Part shown: piece by piece, positions 15,054 to 23,404 of the stretch
How positions within the stretch are numbered: position 1 is the first letter of the stretch
Layout of the letters: the number at the start of each line of letters is the position of its first letter
Assembly: GCA_030041225.1 (NCBI GenBank)
Contig: JASHOG010000135.1
Coordinates: 1 to 64,000 of the forward strand
Direction of reading: 5' to 3'
Source: Vulcanimicrobiota bacterium
GTDB lineage: Bacteria; Vulcanimicrobiota; Vulcanimicrobiia; Vulcanimicrobiales; Vulcanimicrobiaceae
DNA length: 64,000 bases
Translations under genes and position numbers: made by a program
Notes under the pieces: model-generated
Told to the model about the DNA's origin: nothing
What the model saw: the letters and a program-made list of their open reading frames with translations, nothing else
Databases searched by the model: none

Positions 15054-15865
15054 TGTCCGTCCTTCTATCCGCCGAGCAGAAGGCCCCCTCAGACGACGCC
15101 AGTCAAGACTGGTGCAGAGCCGTCTTGCGCCGCGAGGCGAAGAGCTTCTACTTGGCAACGCGCTTCCTCCCTCGGCGCAAACGCGAGGCTGTCGAGGCGA
15201 TCTACGGGGTCTTCCGCACGGCTGACGATATCGCCGACGAGCCCGGATTGACACTCGAGCAACGCAAGGAAGGCCTCCGTAGAGTCGCCGATGCGCTCGC
15301 CCACGTTCGCGATCGCACGTATAACGGCGATGCGCCGTGGTTTCCAGCCGTCCGCCGCGCGTTTATGCGCTTCCCCATCGATATCGAGGATGCGCTGCGG
15401 CTCATCGATGCTTGTCGTTCCGACGTCGAGGGCGTCTCGTGCGAGACTCTCGCGGATTTGGAGGCCTACTCGGCTGCAGTGGCAGGGACCGTCGGGCGCT
15501 GCTCGATAGCGATTCTCGGCGCGTCAGACGCCGACTCTCTCGCACGAGCGGAGCGTCTCGGCATTGCTTTGCAACTGACGAACGTCATTCGCGACGTGGA
15601 GAAGGATCGTCGCCTGGGGCGCAACTACATGCCGCACGCCTTTGCGGCATTACCCGACCGCGGGCGTTCGCTTATCGCTGCGCGCGCACGGCAATGTTAC
15701 GCGGAGGGCGACGTCCTTGCGCGCCGCTTGCCCAACGACGGTTCGCGGCTTGCGATGTTGATTGCGGCGGACATGTACGAGGGCGTGATCGACGGCCCGC
15801 TCTCGCTCAAGGAGAGGTTGCGGCGCGCAGCACGCTGTATCTGGACCGCATACGTGGGGATGTAG
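15053..15865 (+). CDS. squalene/phytoene synthase family protein
   Basis: This protein of about 270 residues matches head-to-head prenyl synthases: DWCRAVLRREAKSFYLATRFLPRRKREAVEAIYGVFRTADDIADE (first Asp motif DDIAD), later VAGTVG, and LQLTNVIRDVEKDRRLGRNYMP (second motif NVIRDVEKD). It could make phytoene, squalene or presqualene (HpnC/HpnD-like); sequence does not decide. A TTG at 15053 follows GGGAG by 6 nt and is preferred; an ATG at 15032 is possible but would overlap the divergent gene. The TAG stop is supplied by positions 8-10 of the following tRNA-Ala. Confidence 0.88.
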   Translation: MSVLLSAEQKAPSDDASQDWCRAVLRREAKSFYLATRFLPRRKREAVEAIYGVFRTADDIADEPGLTLEQRKEGLRRVADALAHVRDRTYNGDAPWFPAVRRAFMRFPIDIEDALRLIDACRSDVEGVSCETLADLEAYSAAVAGTVGRCSIAILGASDADSLARAERLGIALQLTNVIRDVEKDRRLGRNYMPHAFAALPDRGRSLIAARARQCYAEGDVLARRLPNDGSRLAMLIAADMYEGVIDGPLSLKERLRRAARCIWTAYVGM

Positions 15866-15928
15866 CTCAGCTGGTAGAGCACCTGCTTTGCAAGCAGGGG
15901 GTCACGGGTTCGAGTCCCGTCATCTCCA
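15856..15928 (+). tRNA. tRNA-Ala (TGC)
   Basis: This 73-nt tRNA has acceptor GGGGATG/CATCTCC, D-arm AGCTCAGCTGGTAGAGC, anticodon stem CCTGC/GCAGG with loop TTTGCAA (anticodon TGC) and T-loop GGTTCGAGTCC. CCA is not encoded. Its first ten bases encode the last codons and stop of the upstream prenyl synthase gene. Confidence 0.96.
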
Positions 15929-15948
15929 CGTTGAAAGGCACGCCGGCG

Positions 15949-16677
15949 ATGAGACCGCTTGCAATCGAATCTGAGGCGCTGACCAAACGCTACGGCCCGA
16001 ACGTTGCGGTCGATGGAATTTCGTTTACCGTCGAGCGCGGTTCGCTTTTCGGATTTCTCGGGCCCAACGGTAGCGGAAAATCGACGACGGTGAAGATGCT
16101 GTGCGGTCTGCTCGCGCCGAGCGCTGGAAAAGCGCGCGTCGACGGCCTTGACCCGATGGGATCGGCGAAACAGCTGCATCGCCGGATCGGGTACATGGCG
16201 CAGGGATTTGCGCTCTACCCGGATCTGTCGTGCGCGGAGAATCTCGAGTTCTGTGCACGAGCGCAAGGACTGAAGCTGCAGGATGCACGTGAGAGCAAAG
16301 AGCGCGTGGCTGAGCTCACCGGCGTTGCGCGCTACGATCGCATACGCGCAGGGCGCCTCTCAGGCGGCTGGCAACATCGGCTGGCGCTTGCAGCGGCGCT
16401 GATACACGACCCGGAGGTCCTGTTTCTCGACGAGCCGACGAGCGGCGTCGATCCCGTCGCACGCCGGGAGCTCTGGGACCTCTTTGCGGCGATGGCGCAC
16501 AAGGGCAAAACGTTCTTTATCACGACGCACGACTTGGACGAAGCCCAGCGCTGCTCGCGCATCGGCTATGTGCTCGACGGCTCGCTCTTGGCGTGCGGCT
16601 CCGTTGACGAGCTACGCGGCGGCGAGAGGACGCTCGAGGACGGACTCGTCGCGCTCGTCAGAAGAAGCCGGCGATGA
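15949..16677 (+). CDS. ABC transporter ATP-binding protein (ABC-2 exporter)
   Basis: This 242-residue ATPase has Walker A GPNGSGKST, Q-loop YMAQGFALY, signature LSGGWQHRLALAAAL, Walker B VLFLDEPTSGVD and the H-loop THD. The signature has W at the position usually occupied by Q or M. The C-terminal extension (DELRGGERTLEDGLVALVRR) is typical of drug or polysaccharide exporters of the DRA/CcmA group. AAAGG lies about 12 nt before the ATG. The gene sits 20 bp after tRNA-Ala and overlaps the permease gene by four bases. Confidence 0.93.
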   Translation: MRPLAIESEALTKRYGPNVAVDGISFTVERGSLFGFLGPNGSGKSTTVKMLCGLLAPSAGKARVDGLDPMGSAKQLHRRIGYMAQGFALYPDLSCAENLEFCARAQGLKLQDARESKERVAELTGVARYDRIRAGRLSGGWQHRLALAAALIHDPEVLFLDEPTSGVDPVARRELWDLFAAMAHKGKTFFITTHDLDEAQRCSRIGYVLDGSLLACGSVDELRGGERTLEDGLVALVRRSRR

Positions 16678-17792
16678 GCGGCGCCTTCGATGCGGGCGGT
16701 CTCGGCGCCGTCATATACAAGGAAGTGCGTCATATCGCGCGCGAGCCCACGACGCTCGCGCTCATCATCGCGATGCCGCTCTTGCAGTTGCTGATCTACG
16801 GTTACGCGATCAACCTGCACGTGCAACACGTACGCAGCCTCTACGTGGACGAGGACCGTAGCCGCGTCTCTACGGCACTGCTGCGCGCATTGCGCCGTTC
16901 GCAGGCGTTCGATATCGTAGGGAGCGTGAGCTCGCCGGCGGCGCTGCAACGCGCACTCGTGGCCGATCGAGCGCGTGTTGGTTTCGTCATTCCCAAAGGC
17001 TTCGCGAGCGACGTCACCGGCTCGACGCATGCAACTGTGACCATGCTCGTGGATGGTTCGGATGCGAACGTCGCGCAGGCCGCCTACGCGGGGGCTGCGG
17101 CGTTGACCCGAGCGATCGCGGCGCGGCTTGATCCACTCAGCGAAAGCCCGCCGGTGGAGATCCGGCCGCGGACCCTCTTCAACCCGTCGCTACGCACGCC
17201 GAACTTCTTGATTCCCGGGCTCATCGGCCTGGTGATGCAAAACATCACGATCGTGCTCACCGCGCTTTCGATCGTGAACGAGCGGCAGCGCGGAACGCTC
17301 GAGCAGATGCGCGCGATGCCGATCGGTGCAGGCGCAATCGTCCTCGGGAAATTGATTCCGTACGGTCTCATCGGTTTCTTCGACCTGCTCCTCGTGCTCT
17401 TCGCGATGCGGGCCGTCTTCGGCGTGCCGGTAGCCGGGAGCACGACGCTGCTCTTGTTGCTCAGCATCGCCTTCCTTATGACCGGGCTCGGGTTCGGGCT
17501 GCTCGTTTCGACCGTGGCGCGCTCACAGCTCCAAGCGATCCTCATCACTGTGTTCTTTCTGATGCCCTCGTTCTTGCTGTCCGGGATGTTCTTCGAGATC
17601 GATCAGATGCCGGCTCCGGCTCGAATCATCAGCTACGCGCTACCTATGACGTACTTCCTCGAGATTTTGCGCGGTATTATCATCCGCGGTGCCGGACTTT
17701 CGGATTTGTGGGTGCCTGCGGTCGTGACCGTCGCCTTCGGCGTCGGAACGCTAGCTTTGGCAAGCCTACGCTTCGCGGCCAAGCCGACGTAG
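16674..17792 (+). CDS. ABC-2 type permease
   Basis: This 372-residue membrane protein has one N-terminal helix (ALIIAMPLLQLLIYGYAI), a large extracytoplasmic domain of about 140 residues, then five helices in the ABC-2 layout (MQNITIVLTALSIVNERQRGTLEQMRAMP is the conserved coupling segment). It resembles YbhR/YbhS/YhhJ exporters. It is coupled to the preceding ATPase by an ATGA overlap. The exported substrate is unknown. Confidence 0.92.
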   Translation: MSGAFDAGGLGAVIYKEVRHIAREPTTLALIIAMPLLQLLIYGYAINLHVQHVRSLYVDEDRSRVSTALLRALRRSQAFDIVGSVSSPAALQRALVADRARVGFVIPKGFASDVTGSTHATVTMLVDGSDANVAQAAYAGAAALTRAIAARLDPLSESPPVEIRPRTLFNPSLRTPNFLIPGLIGLVMQNITIVLTALSIVNERQRGTLEQMRAMPIGAGAIVLGKLIPYGLIGFFDLLLVLFAMRAVFGVPVAGSTTLLLLLSIAFLMTGLGFGLLVSTVARSQLQAILITVFFLMPSFLLSGMFFEIDQMPAPARIISYALPMTYFLEILRGIIIRGAGLSDLWVPAVVTVAFGVGTLALASLRFAAKPT

Positions 17793-17844
17793 CCAAAGGC
17801 GTCGTGGAGGGGAGAGGCGACGCGGTGTTGCAGGTGCCGCGGAG

Positions 17845-19524
17845 ATGATTTTCGACCACGATGTGCTCGTCATCGGGGCGGGCCTCGCTGGAATGCGTTC
17901 CGCCTTGGAGGCTGCTCGCAACGGCGCCGACGTCGCGATCCTCTCGAAGGTTCATCCGGTGCGCAGCCATTCGAACGCGGCGCAGGGTGGAATCAATGCA
18001 GCGCTCGGCGAGGGAGACTCATGGGAGTCACACGCCTTCGACACGGTCAAGGGCAGTGATTATCTCGCCGATCAGGATGCAGTCGAGCTCATGTGCGAAG
18101 AAGCGCCCGCCGACGTGATCGAGTTCGAACACATGGGCGTCGTCTTCTACCGTGACGATGAAGGCAAGCTCGGGACGCGCGCGTTCGGTGGCGCATCGCA
18201 GGCGCGGACATACTTCGTCGGCGACATTACCGGCCAAGCGCTGCTCATGACGCTCTATGACCAGATTCTCAAAGCCGGCGTCAAGGTCTATGAGGAGTGG
18301 TTTGCGACGTCACTCTATACGGAAGACGGCGCATGCCGAGGCGCTGTCGGGCTCGAGTCGATCACGGGCGAGCTACATCTTTTACGCGCGAAGGCGGTAG
18401 TAGATGCAGCCGGCGGCTGCGGGCGTCTCTATGAACCGAGCACGAACGCACTCATCTGCACTGGTGACGGCTATGCGCTGGCGTATCGCGCAGGCGCTCC
18501 GCTCATGGACATGGAGATGGTACAGTACCATCCCACGACGCTTGCGGGCAGCGGATTTCTCATGACTGAAGCGGCCCGAGGCGAGGGCGCTTATCTGCTG
18601 AACGCAAACGGCGACCGATTCATGAAAGCCTATGCACCGAACAAGATGGAGCTTGCCTCTCGCGACGTCGTATCGCGCGCCGAAGCGACGGAGATCGCAC
18701 AGGGGCGCGGTGTCGACGGCAACGTGCTCCTCGACGTGCGGCATCTCGGGCGCGACGTGATCTTAAAGAAGCTGCCGCAAATTCACGAAGTGGCCCTCGA
18801 TTACATCGGTATCGACATGATCAAAGAGCCGGTGCCGGTGCGCCCCGGCATGCACTACATGATGGGCGGTGTAAAAACCGACGTGCAGGGGGCGACGAGT
18901 GTACCGGGGCTCTACGCTGCCGGTGAAGTCGCTTGCGTGAGCGTCCACGGCGGCAATCGTCTCGGGGCGAACTCGCTGCTCGACACGATCGTCTTTGGGC
19001 GGCGCAGCGGTAAGGCCGCCGCAGCCTACGTGAGGAGCATCGAACGCGCGCGGGGCGGCTCGGCGCTGCTGCGTTCGGAGCAGGAACGACTCGGCGCGCT
19101 GCTCGCGCGGCCGTATAAGGGCGAAACGCACGCGAAAGTGCGGCTCGACCTCGCGACGATGATGGACAAGTACGTCGGCGTCTACCGCGATGAAGCGGGC
19201 TTGCAAACGGCGCTCGACGAGCTCAAAACGCTTCGCCGGCGGTACGAGGAGGTCGCGGTCGGCGACAAAGGGCGCGTCTTCAATCAGGCGTTGCAGTTCG
19301 TTCTCGAGCTCGGGTATCTGCTCGATATCGGCGAGACGGTGATTCGTAGCGCGCTGCTACGCAAGGAGAGCCGCGGGGCTCAATCGCGGACCGATTATCC
19401 CGAACGCAACGATGCCGAGTGGCTCAAGCATATTCTCTTGACGCGTGATTCCTCAAGGGAGCCTCGCGTCTCGTATCTGCCCGTCACCATTACGCGTTGG
19501 AAGCCAGAGGTTCGAACGTACTGA
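17845..19524 (+). CDS. sdhA: succinate dehydrogenase/fumarate reductase flavoprotein subunit
   Basis: This 559-residue subunit shows the FAD Rossmann motif VLVIGAGLAGMRSALEAARNGADVAILSK, the covalent-FAD histidine motif RSHSNAAQGGINAAL, the active-site region YHPTTLAGSGFLMTEAARGEGAYL, HYMMGGVKTD and GEVACVSVHGGNRLGANSLLD. The His is present, so covalent flavinylation is expected. It starts a three-gene cluster sdhA-sdhB-sdhE with coupled starts. It oxidises succinate in the TCA cycle or reduces fumarate; direction cannot be told from sequence. Confidence 0.95.
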   Translation: MIFDHDVLVIGAGLAGMRSALEAARNGADVAILSKVHPVRSHSNAAQGGINAALGEGDSWESHAFDTVKGSDYLADQDAVELMCEEAPADVIEFEHMGVVFYRDDEGKLGTRAFGGASQARTYFVGDITGQALLMTLYDQILKAGVKVYEEWFATSLYTEDGACRGAVGLESITGELHLLRAKAVVDAAGGCGRLYEPSTNALICTGDGYALAYRAGAPLMDMEMVQYHPTTLAGSGFLMTEAARGEGAYLLNANGDRFMKAYAPNKMELASRDVVSRAEATEIAQGRGVDGNVLLDVRHLGRDVILKKLPQIHEVALDYIGIDMIKEPVPVRPGMHYMMGGVKTDVQGATSVPGLYAAGEVACVSVHGGNRLGANSLLDTIVFGRRSGKAAAAYVRSIERARGGSALLRSEQERLGALLARPYKGETHAKVRLDLATMMDKYVGVYRDEAGLQTALDELKTLRRRYEEVAVGDKGRVFNQALQFVLELGYLLDIGETVIRSALLRKESRGAQSRTDYPERNDAEWLKHILLTRDSSREPRVSYLPVTITRWKPEVRTY

Positions 19525-20537
19525 TGCAGTTCACGATCGAAGTCGGTCGCTACAACCCGGAAGGTACCTACGCGCCGTCGGCGTCGGCACCGCAAGAGTT
19601 CCCGGTTCCGTGGGACAAGGCGCCGCCACGACGCTATCAGACGTACACGGTCGATCTTCCCGAGCACGCGGTCGTTCTCGACGCGCTCATCGAGATCCGC
19701 GAGTACCAAGACGAGTCGCTCGCGGTACGCTGCGCCTGTCGCAGCGCAATCTGCGGCTCGTGCGCGATGTGGATCAATGGGCACGCGCACCTCGCCTGCA
19801 AGAGTAAGCTGCAGGCGTTCACAAAGGATGGCAAGACGCGCGTCGAGTCGCCGCCGTCGATGCCGGTCATCCGTGATCTCGTCTGGGGCATGGAGCCCTT
19901 CTGGAAAAAGCACCACGCAGTGACACCGTGGCTTGAGCCCAAGCAACCCGTTCCCGGGCCGCGCGAAGAGTATCGCGTCGCGAACGCAGCGATGGATAAT
20001 CTCGTTCAGGAGGTCAGTTGCATCAACTGCGGGTGCTGTCTCATGGACTGCGAGTCATTCGCGATCAATGACAACTTCCTCGGACCGCACGCGCTGGCGA
20101 AAGCCTACCGCTACGCGGCCGACCCTCGTGATGCAACCGAAAAGCAGCGCCTTGGCAGCTACAGCGGCAACGGCGGCATCTGGGATTGTACGCATTGCTA
20201 CGAATGCGTCCAGCAGTGCCCAAAGGGCGTCGCGCCGCTCGAGCAGATCCTCAAGCTGCGCAAGATGGCCGTCGATGCAGGCTTTACGAACAACGCCGGC
20301 ACGCGGCATGCCGACGCCTTCGCCGAGTCGGTGCGCGAGAGCGGACGGCTCAACGAGCTGACGCTCATGCCGAAATCGACGGGGTTCTTCAACATCGTCG
20401 GGCAGCTGCAGACGCTCCCCTCGGCGATCAACATGCTGCGCGCCGGAAAGCTACCGCCGATCGTCCATCACAAGATTCCAGGCGTCCAGCGCATCAAGAC
20501 GATTTTCCAGCGCATCGGAGGGCGCTTCAAAAAGTGA
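19524..20537 (+). CDS. sdhB: succinate dehydrogenase iron-sulfur subunit
   Basis: This 337-residue subunit has a [2Fe-2S] ferredoxin domain (CACRSAICGSCAM...LAC) and a C-terminal domain with two cysteine clusters (CINCGCCLMDCESF and CTHCYECVQQCPKG) for [4Fe-4S]/[3Fe-4S] centres. It is longer than the usual 240-260 residues, with an extra C-terminal tail of about 80 residues (ESVRESGRLNELTLMPKST...RIGGRFKK) resembling heterodisulfide-reductase C or type E SdhB proteins. The ATG overlaps the sdhA stop (TGATG). Confidence 0.94.
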   Translation: MQFTIEVGRYNPEGTYAPSASAPQEFPVPWDKAPPRRYQTYTVDLPEHAVVLDALIEIREYQDESLAVRCACRSAICGSCAMWINGHAHLACKSKLQAFTKDGKTRVESPPSMPVIRDLVWGMEPFWKKHHAVTPWLEPKQPVPGPREEYRVANAAMDNLVQEVSCINCGCCLMDCESFAINDNFLGPHALAKAYRYAADPRDATEKQRLGSYSGNGGIWDCTHCYECVQQCPKGVAPLEQILKLRKMAVDAGFTNNAGTRHADAFAESVRESGRLNELTLMPKSTGFFNIVGQLQTLPSAINMLRAGKLPPIVHHKIPGVQRIKTIFQRIGGRFKK

Positions 20538-21418
20538 AGGTTGCGTTCTATCCCGGTTGCGTCTCTAAGGGCGCCTGTCCGGAACTCTACGTCTCGGCGA
20601 AAGCGATCGCGGAGCCCTTAGGCCTCGAGCTCGAAGAGCTGACCGAGGCACCGTGCACCGGCGCGGGCGTGCTCTCCGAGCAAAACCCCGAGCTTGCAGA
20701 TGCTCTCAACGGCCTGACGCTTGCGATGGCGGAGAGCAAGGGTGCCGACCTCATGACGATCTGTAGCACCTGCCAAGGTGTGCTGTCGAACCACAACTAC
20801 CATCTCCAGCAGGATGCTGCGCGGCGAGAGAAGGTCAACGGGACGATCGGCGACCAAGGCTACCGCTACAGCGGGAAAGCGAAGGTGAAGCATCTGCTGT
20901 GGATGCTCTTCGAAGACATCGGCCTCGATCGCATACGCGGCGCGATCAAGCGCAAACTCACCGGCCTCAAGATCGCACCCTTCTACGGCTGCTACATCCT
21001 GCGTCCGGAGGAATATCTCGGTTTACGCGAGCGCCCTGAGCGCAAGACGTACCTCGAGCAGTTGATTGCGCTGGTGGGAGCCGAACCGGTTGAGTATCGC
21101 GGCGCGACGAAGTGCTGCGGCTTTCCGATGCTCACGTTCAATCGAGAGAAATCGCTGGCAATGGGCGGTTCACATATCATGGAGGCGAAGGAGAAGGGAG
21201 CAGATATGCTCGTCACGCCCTGCCCGCTGTGCCACCTGAATCTCGATGGGCAGCAACCCGACGCCGCAAAGGTTCTTCGCAAAGATATCGGCGTGCCGAT
21301 CTTCCATTTGCCACAGCTCTTAGGTTTAGCGTTCGGCTTTTCGCCGGATGAACTACGCTTGAATCACCACGTCGTGCCGACTGCTTCGGCTCTCGAGAAG
21401 GTCGAGCTCAAGGTGTAG
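20534..21418 (+). CDS. sdhE: SdhE-type (HdrB-like) CCG-domain subunit
   Basis: This 294-residue soluble protein replaces the usual SdhC/SdhD membrane anchors. It has two HdrB-like repeats: PGCVSKGAC, APCTGAG and CSTCQG in the first half, and YGCYILR, TKCCGFPM and TPCPLC in the second. The first repeat has CT where CC is expected, so only one full CCG motif exists. This non-classical subunit is known from archaeal and some bacterial succinate:quinone reductases, where it carries iron-sulfur or zinc sites. The GTG overlaps the sdhB stop (GTGA). Confidence 0.9.
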   Translation: MKVAFYPGCVSKGACPELYVSAKAIAEPLGLELEELTEAPCTGAGVLSEQNPELADALNGLTLAMAESKGADLMTICSTCQGVLSNHNYHLQQDAARREKVNGTIGDQGYRYSGKAKVKHLLWMLFEDIGLDRIRGAIKRKLTGLKIAPFYGCYILRPEEYLGLRERPERKTYLEQLIALVGAEPVEYRGATKCCGFPMLTFNREKSLAMGGSHIMEAKEKGADMLVTPCPLCHLNLDGQQPDAAKVLRKDIGVPIFHLPQLLGLAFGFSPDELRLNHHVVPTASALEKVELKV

Positions 21419-21421
21419 GTC

Positions 21422-22651
21422 GTGTCCCGTGCGCTTGGGGTAGCCGCGCTCCTCGCCGTGCTCGGTGCCGCACCGAGCTCGTGGCCGATGTACCAATACA
21501 ATCCGACGCACAACGCCGTCTTTGCGAGCGCTGAGCCCGCCTACAGCTGGCGCTTTGCCGCAGGCGCCCAGATCAACGGCGGTCTGGCCGTTGTCGGCGG
21601 CACACTGTACTTCGAGAGCTTTGCTCCTGAGATCGTCGCTCTCGACCGTACCTCTGGGCGGCTGATCTGGCGCGCGCATCTTCCAAACATCGCGATGACG
21701 ACGCCCATCGTTGCAGACGGTCTGGTCGTCGTGGGGACGGGCAAAGACAACGTGCTCCTCGACAGCGGGAGTCGTCTCGTCTGGGGCGTGCACGGAGGCG
21801 ATGAGCTTGCCGCCTTTGACGCGAGCAACGGGCGCACTCGTTGGACGTTCAAAACCGTCGGCGAGGACATGCCGAGCCCGGCGCTCGTTCATGCCGGCGA
21901 TCGCGACGCGATCGTCTTCGCAAACGGCGACGATCACGTCCGAGCAGTCGACCTTCACACGGGGCGCCTGCTCTGGAGCACGCCGGTGGACGGTGTCTCG
22001 ACGATGGCTTCAGCTGTGACAGAGGACGGCATCGTCTACGTGCTTGCCGGTCCTTCCGCGCGCATGCACAGGCCTGACCACGTCTACGCAATCCGCGCCT
22101 CCGACGGGCGAATGATGTGGATCGCTCCCTACGGGAATGCCGATGATTCACCCGTGATCGGCGATGGGCGTTTGTTCGTCGAGGACGCGCAGATTGTCGG
22201 CGGAGGTCCACGCGACGACGCCATCAATGACGTCTATGCACTCGATCTTGGCTCGGGACGCCTCCTCTGGGCGCATAACTCCGCGACCGGATACTTCACG
22301 ACCGTGGGAACGAACGAGGAGGCAATAGCGGGGCTTGTGGATCGCGGCGCGCTCCTCGAGTCGCTTCCGGCGGCGCGTCGTTTTGCCGCGTATGACGACG
22401 AGCAGGGGCGTATCTTGTGGGCGATTCCGACAGATGCCGCCGTGAAGATGAGTGCCGTTGCGCTCGACGGGCGTGTCTATGTTGGGGATACCGCAGGAGT
22501 TTTCTATACGCTCGACGAGGGTAACGGCCGCATGATCGCTCGACAGCGCTTCGCGCAACCGTTCACGTGCAGCTCGCCCGTGATCATCGGCTCGACACTC
22601 TACGTCGCAGACGACGAGAGCATCTACGCAATTCCGCTCCAGCAGCGATGA
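21422..22651 (+). CDS. PQQ-like beta-propeller protein, secreted
   Basis: This 409-residue protein has an N-terminal hydrophobic signal (RALGVAALLAVLGAAPSSW) and seven or eight beta-propeller blades with the motif ALDxxxGRLxW (VALDRTSGRLIWRAHLP, AFDASNGRTRWTF, AVDLHTGRLLWSTP, ALDLGSGRLLWAH). No quinoprotein catalytic residues are evident. The GTG start is 3 bp after sdhE, so it may be read from the sdh transcript. Its role is unknown; such propellers often act as scaffolds or sensors in the periplasm. Confidence 0.85.
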   Translation: MSRALGVAALLAVLGAAPSSWPMYQYNPTHNAVFASAEPAYSWRFAAGAQINGGLAVVGGTLYFESFAPEIVALDRTSGRLIWRAHLPNIAMTTPIVADGLVVVGTGKDNVLLDSGSRLVWGVHGGDELAAFDASNGRTRWTFKTVGEDMPSPALVHAGDRDAIVFANGDDHVRAVDLHTGRLLWSTPVDGVSTMASAVTEDGIVYVLAGPSARMHRPDHVYAIRASDGRMMWIAPYGNADDSPVIGDGRLFVEDAQIVGGGPRDDAINDVYALDLGSGRLLWAHNSATGYFTTVGTNEEAIAGLVDRGALLESLPAARRFAAYDDEQGRILWAIPTDAAVKMSAVALDGRVYVGDTAGVFYTLDEGNGRMIARQRFAQPFTCSSPVIIGSTLYVADDESIYAIPLQQR

Positions 22652-23373
22652 TCCCGTCAGCCGAGGCGATCTTTCTTCGTGCACAGCAGGCGTGGACTCA
22701 GCGCGCCGTACCACCATATGAATCCTTCCGCATTGCCTGCAGCCAAACGTTTCTCGCCGATCAGTGCTTTCCCGGCGACATCATCGAGTTCACGGTCCGT
22801 GCCTCCGACGGACGCACGTTCGCCGTAACGATACCCCAGGCGGGCGCTCCCGCGAAGGTCTTGCTCCACGGTGGCTACATCACCGGGCCGGATGGCACGC
22901 CACTGGGCTTCTATCGCGCGCTTCCTCATCAACCCGGCGGCGTTGCACCGCAGCTACCCCCGAACATGGCGCAGGATCCCTTCTTGCCGACGATCGCGAC
23001 GGTGAACGTGGTGAGCAAAGCCTACAATATCACGCTGGTGGGAACGGAACGCATCGGGGGATACGACTGCGATCACCTGGCACTGCGGCCGCTCTCGGAT
23101 CCACAACGATTCGCCCTACGCGATCTATGGGTCGACGAGGCGAGCGGTAACGTCGTTCAGCTCGTGTATGCACACGACTTCGGGAACGGCCGATGGGGAA
23201 CGGTAACGTATCGCTTTGCGCCGCAAGGTGTTCTTGCGATCTGGACGATCGTCCACATCGAGGCAAACGAACCGACCGGATCGGTGTTTGGGGCGCACGA
23301 GGAACACGTTGCCTCGGAACTGGATGATGTTACCTTTCCGAGCTCAATGCCGGACGCCGATTTCGAGCCCTAG
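22648..23373 (+). CDS. LolA-like fold protein of unknown function
   Basis: This 241-residue protein begins PSAEAIFLRAQQAWTQRAVPPYESFRI and continues as regular strands, with ERIGGYDCDHLALRPLSDPQRFALRDLWVDEASGNVVQLVYA. The repeated long strands and the ALRDLWVD...GNVVQLV block recall outer membrane lipoprotein-sorting (LolA-like) proteins, but the match is weak. No signal peptide is found at the chosen ATG, which overlaps the propeller gene stop (ATGA). Three cysteines are present. Confidence 0.7.
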   Translation: MIPSAEAIFLRAQQAWTQRAVPPYESFRIACSQTFLADQCFPGDIIEFTVRASDGRTFAVTIPQAGAPAKVLLHGGYITGPDGTPLGFYRALPHQPGGVAPQLPPNMAQDPFLPTIATVNVVSKAYNITLVGTERIGGYDCDHLALRPLSDPQRFALRDLWVDEASGNVVQLVYAHDFGNGRWGTVTYRFAPQGVLAIWTIVHIEANEPTGSVFGAHEEHVASELDDVTFPSSMPDADFEP

Positions 23374-23404
23374 TCTCTACTTCGCACGCGCACCGAGCTT
23401 CTCG

